From Brevibacillus choshinensis (GTDB lineage Bacteria > Bacillota > Bacilli > Brevibacillales > Brevibacillaceae), in contig NZ_CP069127.1 in the NCBI RefSeq assembly GCF_016811915.1, positions 4,966,001-5,030,000 of the forward strand: DNA of 64,000 nucleotides. Direction: 5' to 3'. Numbering within the stretch: the stretch's first letter is position 1; every line of letters begins with the position of its first letter. Of this stretch, positions 1-7,334 are shown piece by piece. The notes beneath the pieces are model-generated. The model was not told the DNA's origin, did no database searches, and worked only from the letters and a program-made list of their open reading frames with translations. A program made the translations under genes and the position numbers.

Positions 1-633
1 TCCGGTTACCAGATTGACCACGCCCGCCGGCAGTCCTGCAGCATCCATGCACTCGATGATCTTGGCGGCTGTCACCGCCACCTCCTGCGCTGGCTTGAAG
101 ACGACCACGTTCCCATACACGAGAGCGGGAGCCATTTTCCAGATCGGGATGGCGACAGGAAAGTTCCATGGTGTGATGACACCGACGACTCCGAGTGGTG
201 CGCGAGTGGTAAACATCAACCCTTCGCTGTCGGTGGAAGGAATGACGTCTCCGACCTTGCGCATGCCCTCGCCTGCGTAGTAGCGCAGAATCGCGATTCC
301 CCGGGCCGTTTCCCCTTTGGCTTCTGCGAACGTTTTGCCCATTTCCCGGGTCATGGTTTCCGCAATCTCATCGAGACGTTTTTCCATGGCATTGGCCACT
401 TGGTAGAGAAACTCTCCCCTGGCTGGAGCGGACAGCTTGCGCCACGCCTGTTGTGCCTGCTTGGCAGCGGTGACCGCTTTCTCCAAATCACCCGCTCCCG
501 ATTTCTGCACGTACCCGACGATGTCTTCCTTGTTCGCGGGATTGATGCTCGCTTCCACGACATTGTCCAAAGACGGGACCCACTCTCCATTCACGTAGTT
601 CAAATACGTTTTCACTTCCGTTTTGACAGTCAT
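1..633 (-). CDS. Aldehyde dehydrogenase, N-terminal part (cut by window edge)
   Basis: The first 211 residues of an NAD(P)-dependent aldehyde dehydrogenase are present; the gene runs off the left edge, so the catalytic Cys and general-base Glu cannot be inspected. The visible part aligns by eye with the family N-terminus: PWNFP at residues 155-159 and the cofactor-site KPA near 180. The ATG has an AAGGAG Shine-Dalgarno 8 nt upstream and lies 17 nt after the stop of the UxaA-type gene, so the two are surely co-transcribed. As the last visible gene of a sugar-acid block with a YjhG-type dehydratase and an FAH-fold protein, it is probably 2-oxoglutarate semialdehyde dehydrogenase (2-oxoglutarate formation). 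That substrate is inferred from context; other semialdehydes are possible. Confidence 0.85.
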   Translation of the reverse strand, partial: MTVKTEVKTYLNYVNGEWVPSLDNVVEASINPANKEDIVGYVQKSGAGDLEKAVTAAKQAQQAWRKLSAPARGEFLYQVANAMEKRLDEIAETMTREMGKTFAEAKGETARGIAILRYYAGEGMRKVGDVIPSTDSEGLMFTTRAPLGVVGVITPWNFPVAIPIWKMAPALVYGNVVVFKPAQEVAVTAAKIIECMDAAGLPAGVVNLVTG

Positions 634-650
634 GTTCTCTCTCCTTTTTC

Positions 651-1826
651 TTAGAATGTCGGTCCGATGCGCCATATCCCGAAGTCATGCTGCCCCAGAA
701 TTTCCGCTTTGGTCATTTTTCCGGAAGCGACGAGCCCTACTTCGTCAAAAAGCCGGCGCCCGACAGACTGGATGGATTCCGTTCCGTCGATGATCGTACC
801 CGCATTGATGTCGATGTTGTCACCCATCTTTTCAAAAATGGCGGAGTTGGTTGCGATTTTGATCACGGGTGCAATCGGTGAGCCTGTGGGCGTCCCCCTG
901 CCAGTGGTAAACAGAACCACCTGCGCTCCCCCCGCTACCATTCCCGTCAGCTGCTCGATGTCATGCCCGGGCGTATCCATCCAGACCAGCCCTTTTTTAG
1001 TCGGAGTCTGCGCATAATCGATCAGCTCCTGCAAGGGCCTGCTTCCCGCTTTGTTAGCCGCACCGAGCGATTTTTCTTCCAGGGAGCTGAGACCGCCCTT
1101 GATATTTCCCGGACTCGGATTGCCTGTGCGAATATCCACTCCCATCAAAAAGGCGCGGTCTTCCATGGCCTTGATGACTTCGTAGACTCGCTTGGCTACC
1201 TTCTCATCGGCTGCCCGATCCGCCAGCAAATGCTCCGCCCCGATCAGCTCCGTCGTCTCCGCCAGGATAGAGGTGCCTCCATAGTCGACGATCAGATCAC
1301 TGACGACGCCGACTGCCGGATTTGCAGACAGACCCGAGCAAGCGTCGGAGCCTCCGCATTCCGTCCCGATGATCAGCTCGCTGAAATCACACAGTTCCCT
1401 GCGCTGCATGGAAGCATCCTGCACCATTTTGGCAGCGATCTTGGCTCCCTGCGCTATCGTGAACAGCGTCCCACCGTGATCCTGAATCGAGACCACTTCC
1501 ACTGGCTTTCCCGTCTTGGCGATTTCTCCCGCCACGCTCCTCGCCTGATGGGTCTCGCAGCCGAGTCCGAGAACGACCACGCCGTATACGTTGGGGTTCG
1601 CCCCCATGCCCACGTACGTGCGAAAGGTTTGCTCGTAATCCACACCGACCTGCGCGCAGCCATGCTGATGGATGAACGATACGGTCCCTTTCACCAGCTC
1701 CGTGATTTGCTTGGCCGCCTGTGTGGCGCATGTGATGGTTGGAAGGATCAGCACGTGGTTGCGCACTCCGACCCGCCCGTCCGGACTCCGGTAGCCCCAG
1801 AATTTCCCGCTATCTTGCTTCGACAA
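651..1826 (-). CDS. UxaA-family dehydratase, large (catalytic) subunit
   Basis: Large subunit of the altronate/galactarate dehydratase family, 391 residues if started at the TTG at 1826. Family motifs are clear: GYRSPDGRVGVRN at the N-terminus, a central GTECGGSDACSG segment and TTGRGTPTGSP in the C-terminal third. An ATG further upstream would overlap the preceding gene by far more and lacks a ribosome site, whereas the TTG has AAGGGG 8 nt before it and overlaps the small subunit by only 17 nt, which suggests translational coupling. In altronate dehydratase (UxaA) both parts are one chain; here they are separate, as they also are in (2R)-sulfolactate sulfo-lyase SuyAB. A sugar-acid dehydratase is favoured by context. 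The exact substrate is unknown. Confidence 0.85.
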   Translation of the reverse strand: MSKQDSGKFWGYRSPDGRVGVRNHVLILPTITCATQAAKQITELVKGTVSFIHQHGCAQVGVDYEQTFRTYVGMGANPNVYGVVVLGLGCETHQARSVAGEIAKTGKPVEVVSIQDHGGTLFTIAQGAKIAAKMVQDASMQRRELCDFSELIIGTECGGSDACSGLSANPAVGVVSDLIVDYGGTSILAETTELIGAEHLLADRAADEKVAKRVYEVIKAMEDRAFLMGVDIRTGNPSPGNIKGGLSSLEEKSLGAANKAGSRPLQELIDYAQTPTKKGLVWMDTPGHDIEQLTGMVAGGAQVVLFTTGRGTPTGSPIAPVIKIATNSAIFEKMGDNIDINAGTIIDGTESIQSVGRRLFDEVGLVASGKMTKAEILGQHDFGIWRIGPTF

Positions 1827-2118
1827 TGCGATCGCCCCTTCCCCGTTTGCCTTCGAGATTGTGGATGTGGACATGCTCCCCTGGCTGAATCGCCTGCGTC
1901 GCCACGCCAATCACCTCGCCGTATTTGAGGATGTCCTCCCCCTGTCCGATAGCGGAGACAGCAAATTTGTGGCCAAACTCAATCGAATCGCGCAGCGTAA
2001 CCCGGGTGGCGCGATCCTCGCAATTGACGGTGACCGTCGCTCCTGCGGGAATCGTTTCAAGAGCTACCGCCACTTTGTCCTGAGGCTTCATCATGACCGT
2101 CTTGTACTCACCTTCCAC
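1810..2118 (-). CDS. UxaA-family dehydratase, small (SAF-domain) subunit
   Basis: A 102-residue protein corresponding to the N-terminal SAF/UxaA_N domain of altronate and galactarate dehydratases, including the conserved G-H-V-H-I-H-N-L stretch near residues 84-92 that ends the domain. The start is GTG with AGGAGGG 7 nt upstream. It overlaps the large-subunit gene and follows the SDR gene by about 27 nt. The two chains should assemble into one dehydratase. The split layout resembles SuyA/SuyB as well as stand-alone UxaA halves, so the substrate cannot be read from the sequence alone. Confidence 0.82.
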   Translation of the reverse strand: MEGEYKTVMMKPQDKVAVALETIPAGATVTVNCEDRATRVTLRDSIEFGHKFAVSAIGQGEDILKYGEVIGVATQAIQPGEHVHIHNLEGKRGRGDRIVEAR

Positions 2119-2145
2119 GCCTGTTCCCTCCTCTACAAATCGCCC

Positions 2146-2913
2146 TTATCTAGCCGTCAATCCGCCGTCGGCCACGTAGTTGCTTCCGGTAATGAACGAA
2201 GCCTCGTCACTTGCGAGAAAGCAGACCAGATGGGCAATCTCCTCCGGGGTGCCCATACGCCCGATCGGCTGGCGCTGCTCCATCTGACTTCTGGCAACCT
2301 CCGGCTCCGGCTGACCTGCCAATATTTTTTGAATCCAAGGGGAGTCGACTGTACCCGGCGATATGGCGTTCACCCGGATGCCCGCCTCCGCAAAATCCGA
2401 AGCGACCGATTTGGTCAGGCCCACGATAGCCGCTTTCGAAGCGCAATAGCCAGCGCGGTTCAGCACGCCGACCATCCCCGCTACAGATGCGATATTGATG
2501 ATACTGCCACGGTCTTTTTGCATCAGCATTTGCCTGACGGCGTACTTGCACCCGAAAAACGCCCCCTTGGCATTGACGCTCATCATCGCATCCCATTCTG
2601 CTTCTGTCTGCTCCAGCACCGTTCCAGCCTTGCCTATGCCCGCATTATTCACCATAATGTCAATTTTCTGATAACGATCGGCAATCTCCTGCAGGACGCT
2701 TCGCACTTGCTCCTCCTGGCTGACATCGAGAGAGAAAAACTGTGCTCCGCTCTCCTCCTGTTCCAATGCAGCCGCGACTTCAGGTCCTCTGTGCCCGTCG
2801 AGGTCACAAACCGCTACGAATGCCCCCTCTCTTACTAGGCGACGGGCAATCGCTTCCCCGATGCCAGAAGCTGCCCCAGTGACGACAGCTACCTTTCCCG
2901 CCAACCGCGTCAT
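2146..2913 (-). CDS. Short-chain dehydrogenase/reductase (SDR)
   Basis: A classical 255-residue SDR, a soluble NAD(P)-dependent oxidoreductase. The cofactor motif TGAASGIG is at residues 12-19, NNAG at 89-92, and the catalytic Ser143, Tyr156 and Lys160 are in place. An Asp at the end of beta-strand 2 (residue 37, CDLDG) suggests NAD rather than NADP. Its ATG overlaps the TGA of the FAH-fold gene in an ATGA junction, so the two are translationally coupled. SDR plus FAH pairs occur in the non-phosphorylative L-fucose/L-rhamnose routes, where the SDR oxidises a 2-keto-3-deoxy acid at C4; that is one possible role here. Substrate not determined. Confidence 0.88.
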   Translation of the reverse strand: MTRLAGKVAVVTGAASGIGEAIARRLVREGAFVAVCDLDGHRGPEVAAALEQEESGAQFFSLDVSQEEQVRSVLQEIADRYQKIDIMVNNAGIGKAGTVLEQTEAEWDAMMSVNAKGAFFGCKYAVRQMLMQKDRGSIINIASVAGMVGVLNRAGYCASKAAIVGLTKSVASDFAEAGIRVNAISPGTVDSPWIQKILAGQPEPEVARSQMEQRQPIGRMGTPEEIAHLVCFLASDEASFITGSNYVADGGLTAR

Positions 2914-3809
2914 ACCGGGATGCTCCCAGCGACCTGGCTTTTCACAGGGTTGGACAGTACGCCGATCCCTTCAATCTCGATCTCGACGCGATCCCCATCC
3001 AGCAGGGTAAATTCATCCGGCGGCACGATGCAGGTGCCAGTCAGCAAAACCGTTCCATCAAAAATGGTGTTGTCTCGCAGCAAATAGGAAACGAGCTCAT
3101 CGAGTTTTCGTTTCAGCTGCCCCGTGCTAGCGGAACCTTCGACCACTTTTTCACCCTCCCGGAAAATGCGGCAGACGATCTGGAACGAGTAAGGATCCTC
3201 TACCGTTTCGACGAGGCGAATGGCTGGGCCGATCGAGCACGAGCCTTTCCACATTTTCGCTTGCGGCAAATAGAGCGGATTTTCTCCTTCAATATCGCGG
3301 CAGCTCATGTCGTTGCCGACCGTGTAGCCGACGATTCGCCCCTCCCGTGAAAGCACCAGTCCCAGCTCGGGCTCGGGGATTTGCCAATTGGAATCGCTTC
3401 GCAGGTACAGATCCCTGCCCGGTCCCACCGTACGTGCCGCCGTGGACTTGAAGAAGATCTCCGGACGCTGGGCCTCGTACACTTTATCGTAGAAGGTGGA
3501 AGCATCGAGCTTGCCGCCTGTCGCTTCGTAATTGCGTGCGTCCCTGCTGCGTTCGTAGGTCACGCCGCAGGCCCATACCTCAGCTGCTTCCAAAGGTACG
3601 ACCAGTTCAAGCTCTTCCAGCATTTCGGGGATCGGCTCCCCGCTGGAAATGATGCCCTGGATCCATGCCAGAGGAGTTTTCCCCTCCTCATCCGCCTCCC
3701 TGACTAGCTCCATGAAATCGTTTTGCGGCAATCGATAGACGCGAGAATCGTCTGTAACAGCCGCTAAGATAGGCGTACCGCCGCTTTGCAAAAATCGAAT
3801 GATTCGCAT
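2910..3809 (-). CDS. FAH-fold 2-keto-3-deoxy sugar-acid dehydratase or hydrolase
   Basis: A 299-residue member of the fumarylacetoacetate hydrolase superfamily. The metal ligands are visible as Glu146, Glu148 and Asp167. This E-x-E plus 19 spacing equals that known for the archaeal 2-keto-3-deoxy-D-arabinonate dehydratase (KdaD), whose VTYERS-type segment also seems to be shared (residues 83-88). If the function is the same, it converts a 2-keto-3-deoxypentonate to 2-oxoglutarate semialdehyde, the substrate suggested for the aldehyde dehydrogenase downstream. The alternative is a diketo-acid hydrolase partnered with the adjacent SDR. It is the first gene after the internal promoter/operator at 3832-3851, with a GGAGGA site before the ATG. 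Fold certain; reaction inferred. Confidence 0.8.
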   Translation of the reverse strand: MRIIRFLQSGGTPILAAVTDDSRVYRLPQNDFMELVREADEEGKTPLAWIQGIISSGEPIPEMLEELELVVPLEAAEVWACGVTYERSRDARNYEATGGKLDASTFYDKVYEAQRPEIFFKSTAARTVGPGRDLYLRSDSNWQIPEPELGLVLSREGRIVGYTVGNDMSCRDIEGENPLYLPQAKMWKGSCSIGPAIRLVETVEDPYSFQIVCRIFREGEKVVEGSASTGQLKRKLDELVSYLLRDNTIFDGTVLLTGTCIVPPDEFTLLDGDRVEIEIEGIGVLSNPVKSQVAGSIPV

Positions 3810-3830
3810 AGGTCATCCTCCACAGTTTTA

Positions 3831-3852
3831 TATTATAGAACCTCGTTCTGTA
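3831..3852 (-). promoter_or_regulatory. Promoter with overlapping IclR/KdgR-like operator (site 1)
   Basis: On the minus strand a perfect -10 box TATAAT (plus coordinates 3832-3837) abuts and overlaps the inverted repeat AGAAC-CTC-GTTCT (3837-3849). The arm-spacer-arm pattern, 5 plus 3 plus 5 with AAC/GTT at the core, resembles KdgR-type IclR operators. No good -35 box is visible. The site lies between the iclR gene and the FAH-fold gene, so it would repress the distal part of the block. Two related sites lie at 19421-19437 and 19545-19562. Confidence 0.65.
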
Positions 3853-3888
3853 TTCTCGTCGTACATAACGCATAGAAGTATGGCAGCT

Positions 3889-4662
3889 TCAATGGTTTCT
3901 TGCGGCGATTCCGTAGCCCATCTGCTCGGACATCTCATCCGCAGCCCCTTTTAGCAAATGGAGAAATTGCTCCAGCTGCTGATCATCGACACGGGATAGC
4001 AACGTGGAAATGCTGACAGCTGCAATCACCTGCGCCTGATGGTTGCGGATCGGTACAGCAATGCAGCGCACCCCCGCTTCGTTCTCCTGATTGTCGACTG
4101 CATACCCCTGCTCACGAACTTTTTGCAGCTCTGCCCGCAGCTCTTGTTCGTTGGCAATCGTCTTGGGCGTCTGCGGCACATAGCGATAGTCCTTCAATAC
4201 ATTTTGCAGCTCTTTTTCGCTTTTCCATGCGAGGAGAGCCTTCCCTACACCGCTGGAGTGAACGGGAATCCTCCTGCCGATTCGCGAGTACAGAATCGTC
4301 GCCTGCGGTCCCTCTACTTTGTCGATATAGACGCCCTCTTTGTCATCGAGAATCACGAGATGAGTGGTCTGCCCCGTCTTCATCGACAGGTCCACGAGAT
4401 ATCTCTTTGCTACTTTCCGAATATCCAAACCATGGATGACAAAGTTTCCTCGCTCGAATAGTTTCATTCCCAGCCGGTATTTGCCGTTCTCCGGGTTTTG
4501 GTCGATATATCCATGCACCTGCAGTGTTTTTAAGAGGGAATGAACCGTGCTTTTGTGCAACTGCATTCGCTCACTGATGTCTGTGATCTTCAATTCCTGC
4601 TCTTGTTCGTCAAAGAGATCGAGAATCTTCAGCGCGCGCTCCACAGCTTGAATAATTGGCAT
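3889..4662 (-). CDS. IclR-family transcriptional regulator
   Basis: A typical IclR regulator: a winged helix-turn-helix in the first ~70 residues (MQLHKSTVHSLLKTL is the recognition region) and a C-terminal effector-binding domain with the usual HSSGVGKALLA and RCIAVPI segments. An ATG at 4671 also exists, but AAAGGA sits 8 nt before the ATG at 4662, which makes the 257-residue form more likely. Relatives such as KdgR bind 2-keto-3-deoxy acids. Here the protein lies inside a sugar-acid block containing KDG kinase and KDPG aldolase, and similar operators occur at both promoter regions of that block. It is probably the local repressor, released by a 2-keto-3-deoxy intermediate (inference). Confidence 0.9.
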   Translation of the reverse strand: MPIIQAVERALKILDLFDEQEQELKITDISERMQLHKSTVHSLLKTLQVHGYIDQNPENGKYRLGMKLFERGNFVIHGLDIRKVAKRYLVDLSMKTGQTTHLVILDDKEGVYIDKVEGPQATILYSRIGRRIPVHSSGVGKALLAWKSEKELQNVLKDYRYVPQTPKTIANEQELRAELQKVREQGYAVDNQENEAGVRCIAVPIRNHQAQVIAAVSISTLLSRVDDQQLEQFLHLLKGAADEMSEQMGYGIAARNH

Positions 4663-4677
4663 TTTATCCATCCTTTT

Positions 4678-4729
4678 ACGTCGTAATTACGGAATGATTT
4701 GGTGTTATCTTACCATAGAATTACGACGT
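4678..4729. promoter_or_regulatory. Inverted repeat in front of iclR
   Basis: An 11-bp perfect inverted repeat, ACGTCGTAATT (4678-4688) and AATTACGACGT (4719-4729), flanks the 30 bp just upstream of the iclR start. The left arm also lies in a 10-bp palindrome, CGTAATTACG. A weak -10-like TAAGAT lies between the arms on the minus strand. The motif differs from the AAC-N3-GTT operators, so it may be an autoregulatory site or a site for another protein. No T-run follows, so it is not an obvious terminator. Confidence 0.4.
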
Positions 4730-4734
4730 TTGAA

Positions 4735-5409
4735 TCATCTTTCGCATCCGCTTTCATTGCCTGCGCGACGCGCTTCGCGAACCAGCTCCACGTACGTTTT
4801 GGCCGTTTTTTCCAAAGCTCCAAAGTCGCCTGCTTCGATCAGCTTCCGGTCCAGCAAGGTTCCGCCGATTCCCAGCGCCGCTGCTCCCGCCTGGATGAAC
4901 GAGGAGGCATTTTGCTCGTCGATTCCGCCGGTCGGGATGATCGGAATGTGTGGGAAGGGAGCTTTGACAGCCTGCAGATAAGCGGGCCCAAAGCTGGCTG
5001 CCGGGAACAGCTTCACCAGATCAGCCCCCCACTCGATGGCCGTGATCATTTCCGTAGGTGTCAGGACGCCCGGCACGCAGATCTTGCCGTGACGGGCAGC
5101 TACCCGGATCACTTCGTGGTGCAGGCTGGGACTGAACAGAAAGTCCGCTCCACTCTGGATGGCCATCGCTGCCGCTTCTGCATCGATCACCGTACCCGCC
5201 CCGACGATGGCTACGCCCCTCAGCTGTCGACTGAGTCTGGCGATGGATGAAAAGGCATCCTCTGAATCCACCGTGATCTCTAGAGCCGTGACCCCTCCCC
5301 TCACCAGACTTTCCGCCACGCGGTCGATCTTCTCCGTGGGAATCCTGCGAACCACGGCGATCACACCGCTCTCCACCAGCTTTTCCAGCAGCATTGTTTT
5401 CGGTAGCAA
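4735..5409 (-). CDS. eda: 2-keto-3-deoxy-6-phosphogluconate/galactonate aldolase
   Basis: A class I aldolase of the KDPG/KHG family, 224 residues, cytosolic. The Schiff-base lysine is Lys133 in GADLVKLFPA and the catalytic Glu is Glu44 in ALEIT; both are conserved. The enzyme cleaves 2-keto-3-deoxy-6-phospho-hexonate to pyruvate and glyceraldehyde 3-phosphate. The TTG start at 5409 has AGGAGG 9 nt upstream; the next ATG, five codons in, is too far from it. It follows the KDG kinase by about 36 nt. With DgoD and KdgK it forms a De Ley-Doudoroff-type branch. Whether it prefers the gluco or galacto epimer cannot be told. Confidence 0.92.
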   Translation of the reverse strand: MLPKTMLLEKLVESGVIAVVRRIPTEKIDRVAESLVRGGVTALEITVDSEDAFSSIARLSRQLRGVAIVGAGTVIDAEAAAMAIQSGADFLFSPSLHHEVIRVAARHGKICVPGVLTPTEMITAIEWGADLVKLFPAASFGPAYLQAVKAPFPHIPIIPTGGIDEQNASSFIQAGAAALGIGGTLLDRKLIEAGDFGALEKTAKTYVELVREARRAGNESGCER

Positions 5410-5445
5410 TTGCTTCTTCCTCCTTTTTCTCCATCTCCGTCCGGG

Positions 5446-6384
5446 CTACCGCATGACCTCCTCCCGACCGCCCATCACCTGTGACCAGAACGGGTAGCCT
5501 TCTACATCCCCCGCTACAGTCAGGGCATAGGCACCGATGCGGTTGCCCAGCCGGACGGCATCCCGATACGACCAGCCTCTGAGGAGCCCCGACAAAAAAC
5601 CGGCGGCAAAGCCGTCGCCCGCCCCAATCGGATCGACAATCTCCTCGACGGAAAAACCGGATACGTACTCACTCTCAGCCCCCGTCGCATAGTACGCACC
5701 GCGTTCCCCCAGCTTGATGACGACTGCTTTTGACCCTTTTTGCAGCAGACGCTCCGCGATCCGCTCCGGACTGTCTTCCCCCGTGAGAAGGCAGCCCTCT
5801 TCCCAGCCTGGGAGAACGATGTCACACCTGCTGGCGATATCGGCGAGTACGGCGCGCGCCTCTTCCTTTTTCCAGAGCTTCAGCCGGACATTGGGATCAA
5901 ACACTACAGTGACTTGATTCCGCTTTGCCTTGTCGATGGCTTGATAAAGCGCCTCCCTGCATGACGGGCTGAGTGCTGGTGTGATTCCCGTCACGTGTAA
6001 GAATTTCGCCCCTGCGATCAGCTCCTCGCTGATGTCCTCTGGCCCGAGGCGGCTTGCTGCCGAATCTTTGCGATAGTAATAAACCTTGGGCTCTTTTCCG
6101 TGCTGCCTTTCTTTGAAGAACACGGCGGTCGGGTGATCGGGGTCGAATACCACATGGGAGGTGTCCACCCCTTCGCCGCGGATGAAATTGCGGATGAAAA
6201 GCCCGAATTCATCATCGCCCAGCCGGCTCACCCAGCTCACCTGATGACCGAGGCGAGCCAGCCCGATGGCGACATTGGATTCCGCACCGCCTATCGTTTT
6301 CTCAAACTGGGCGGCGAACCGGAGCGGCCCCACCGATACCGGATGGAAAAGCACCATCGTCTCGCCAAAGGTCACTACGTCCAT
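5446..6384 (-). CDS. kdgK: 2-keto-3-deoxygluconate kinase (PfkB family)
   Basis: A 312-residue ribokinase/PfkB sugar kinase. The substrate-side GGAESNVA motif is at residues 32-39 and the second PfkB signature with DPIGAGDGFAAGF spans 251-263, placing the catalytic base at Asp257. It phosphorylates 2-keto-3-deoxy-gluconate or -galactonate with ATP, feeding the aldolase encoded just downstream. The ATG has AGAGGA 6 nt upstream, and the first 10 nt overlap the end of the preceding gene. Family and pathway neighbours agree, so the assignment is strong; epimer preference is open. Confidence 0.9.
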   Translation of the reverse strand: MDVVTFGETMVLFHPVSVGPLRFAAQFEKTIGGAESNVAIGLARLGHQVSWVSRLGDDEFGLFIRNFIRGEGVDTSHVVFDPDHPTAVFFKERQHGKEPKVYYYRKDSAASRLGPEDISEELIAGAKFLHVTGITPALSPSCREALYQAIDKAKRNQVTVVFDPNVRLKLWKKEEARAVLADIASRCDIVLPGWEEGCLLTGEDSPERIAERLLQKGSKAVVIKLGERGAYYATGAESEYVSGFSVEEIVDPIGAGDGFAAGFLSGLLRGWSYRDAVRLGNRIGAYALTVAGDVEGYPFWSQVMGGREEVMR

Positions 6385-7334
6385 ACGCGTTCCTCTTGGA
6401 CAGGGAGAGCAGGGACAGCCAGGCCGATTGCGCCTTTTTGCGACGTAGTCAGCTCAGGAGCGTAGCGCGAAATCATATCCAGTCCGATGCGAGCGCGGCG
6501 GACTCGCTCCCTGCACAGACTGATGGACGTCTGCTCCAGGTGGGTACCCGATGGATAAATGTTCGGTGAATTGCGCAGGCCGAACTTGATGTATACCGGA
6601 GCTGCGACCCGGATGATTTCCGGTATCTCGTAATGGCGGATGAACCCCCCGATGTCGTCTGGGGCCTCTACGTAAATATCAATCGGGATATCGATGGCTT
6701 GCCGGATGGCTGCCAGGCGTGCCAGCGTCAGGTCTGTCGGGACGTTGTACGTGCCGGCGCCGATTTGCTCGATCAGCCGGATCGATACGGGATTCGCCTG
6801 CGCCATTTGCACGGAAACTTTGACGAGCAGGTCATCCGGGAGCTCTCCCGTTTTCTTGAACTCGTTTACCAGCCACAGCAGCCCTTCATCCGCTACCAGA
6901 ATGCTGCGGATTCCCATACGGCAGGCACGTTTGACGTCTTCGATGGCATAGACGAGCTGATCCATGCCTTGCGAGCGGAGTCCGGTGATTTTTCCCGCGC
7001 TGGCCCATGACATCGGGGTGATATCCCAGGTCCCCCGCGGTCCCACGAACAAGCTCACTTCGAGATTCTCCCGCTGCCCGATGGCCGCCATCTGCCCCAG
7101 CTCCTCATCGGTGAGCAGCATGATTCCACTGCCTTGGGAGATCCGGTGAATCGTCACACCGTACGTCTGGCATGCCTCCACTACCGCTTCGAAGGAGGCC
7201 GGCCCCTCGACGCTGGGGATTTCGACGCGGTACTGTGCGCCGTCCGGGAATCGCTTGGTCGAGGTAGGCAGATCATGGCAATCACTTGCCGGAAAGCCCA
7301 GTTTTTCGATCAACTCACGCGTTTGCTTCAACAC
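6375..7334 (-). CDS. Conserved TIM-barrel-like protein, unknown function (U32-peptidase-like)
   Basis: I do not recognise a characterised function. The 319-residue chain (GTG start at 7334, with AAGGGGG just upstream) alternates short hydrophobic strands with helices as a TIM barrel does, and parts recall the collagenase-like U32 family (for example a run of I-R-S-I-L-V-A-D-E-G-L-L near the middle and S-V-Q-M-A-Q-A-N-P). No peptidase motif is evident. It overlaps the dehydratase upstream by 20 nt and the kinase downstream by 10 nt, so it is tightly embedded between galactonate/xylonate dehydratases and KdgK. A role in sugar-acid metabolism, such as an isomerase, aldolase or lyase, is inferred only from position. 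Confidence 0.7.
   Translation of the reverse strand: MLKQTRELIEKLGFPASDCHDLPTSTKRFPDGAQYRVEIPSVEGPASFEAVVEACQTYGVTIHRISQGSGIMLLTDEELGQMAAIGQRENLEVSLFVGPRGTWDITPMSWASAGKITGLRSQGMDQLVYAIEDVKRACRMGIRSILVADEGLLWLVNEFKKTGELPDDLLVKVSVQMAQANPVSIRLIEQIGAGTYNVPTDLTLARLAAIRQAIDIPIDIYVEAPDDIGGFIRHYEIPEIIRVAAPVYIKFGLRNSPNIYPSGTHLEQTSISLCRERVRRARIGLDMISRYAPELTTSQKGAIGLAVPALPVQEERVWT

Noticed and set aside
963..2838. Long plus-strand frames opposite the UxaA and SDR genes
   Set aside because: Antisense shadows; the minus-strand products have complete family motifs and proper starts.
4678..4729. Terminator between the aldolase and iclR genes
   Set aside because: The inverted repeat has a 30-nt loop and no T-run, and it precedes rather than follows the iclR gene in transcription; an operator is more plausible.
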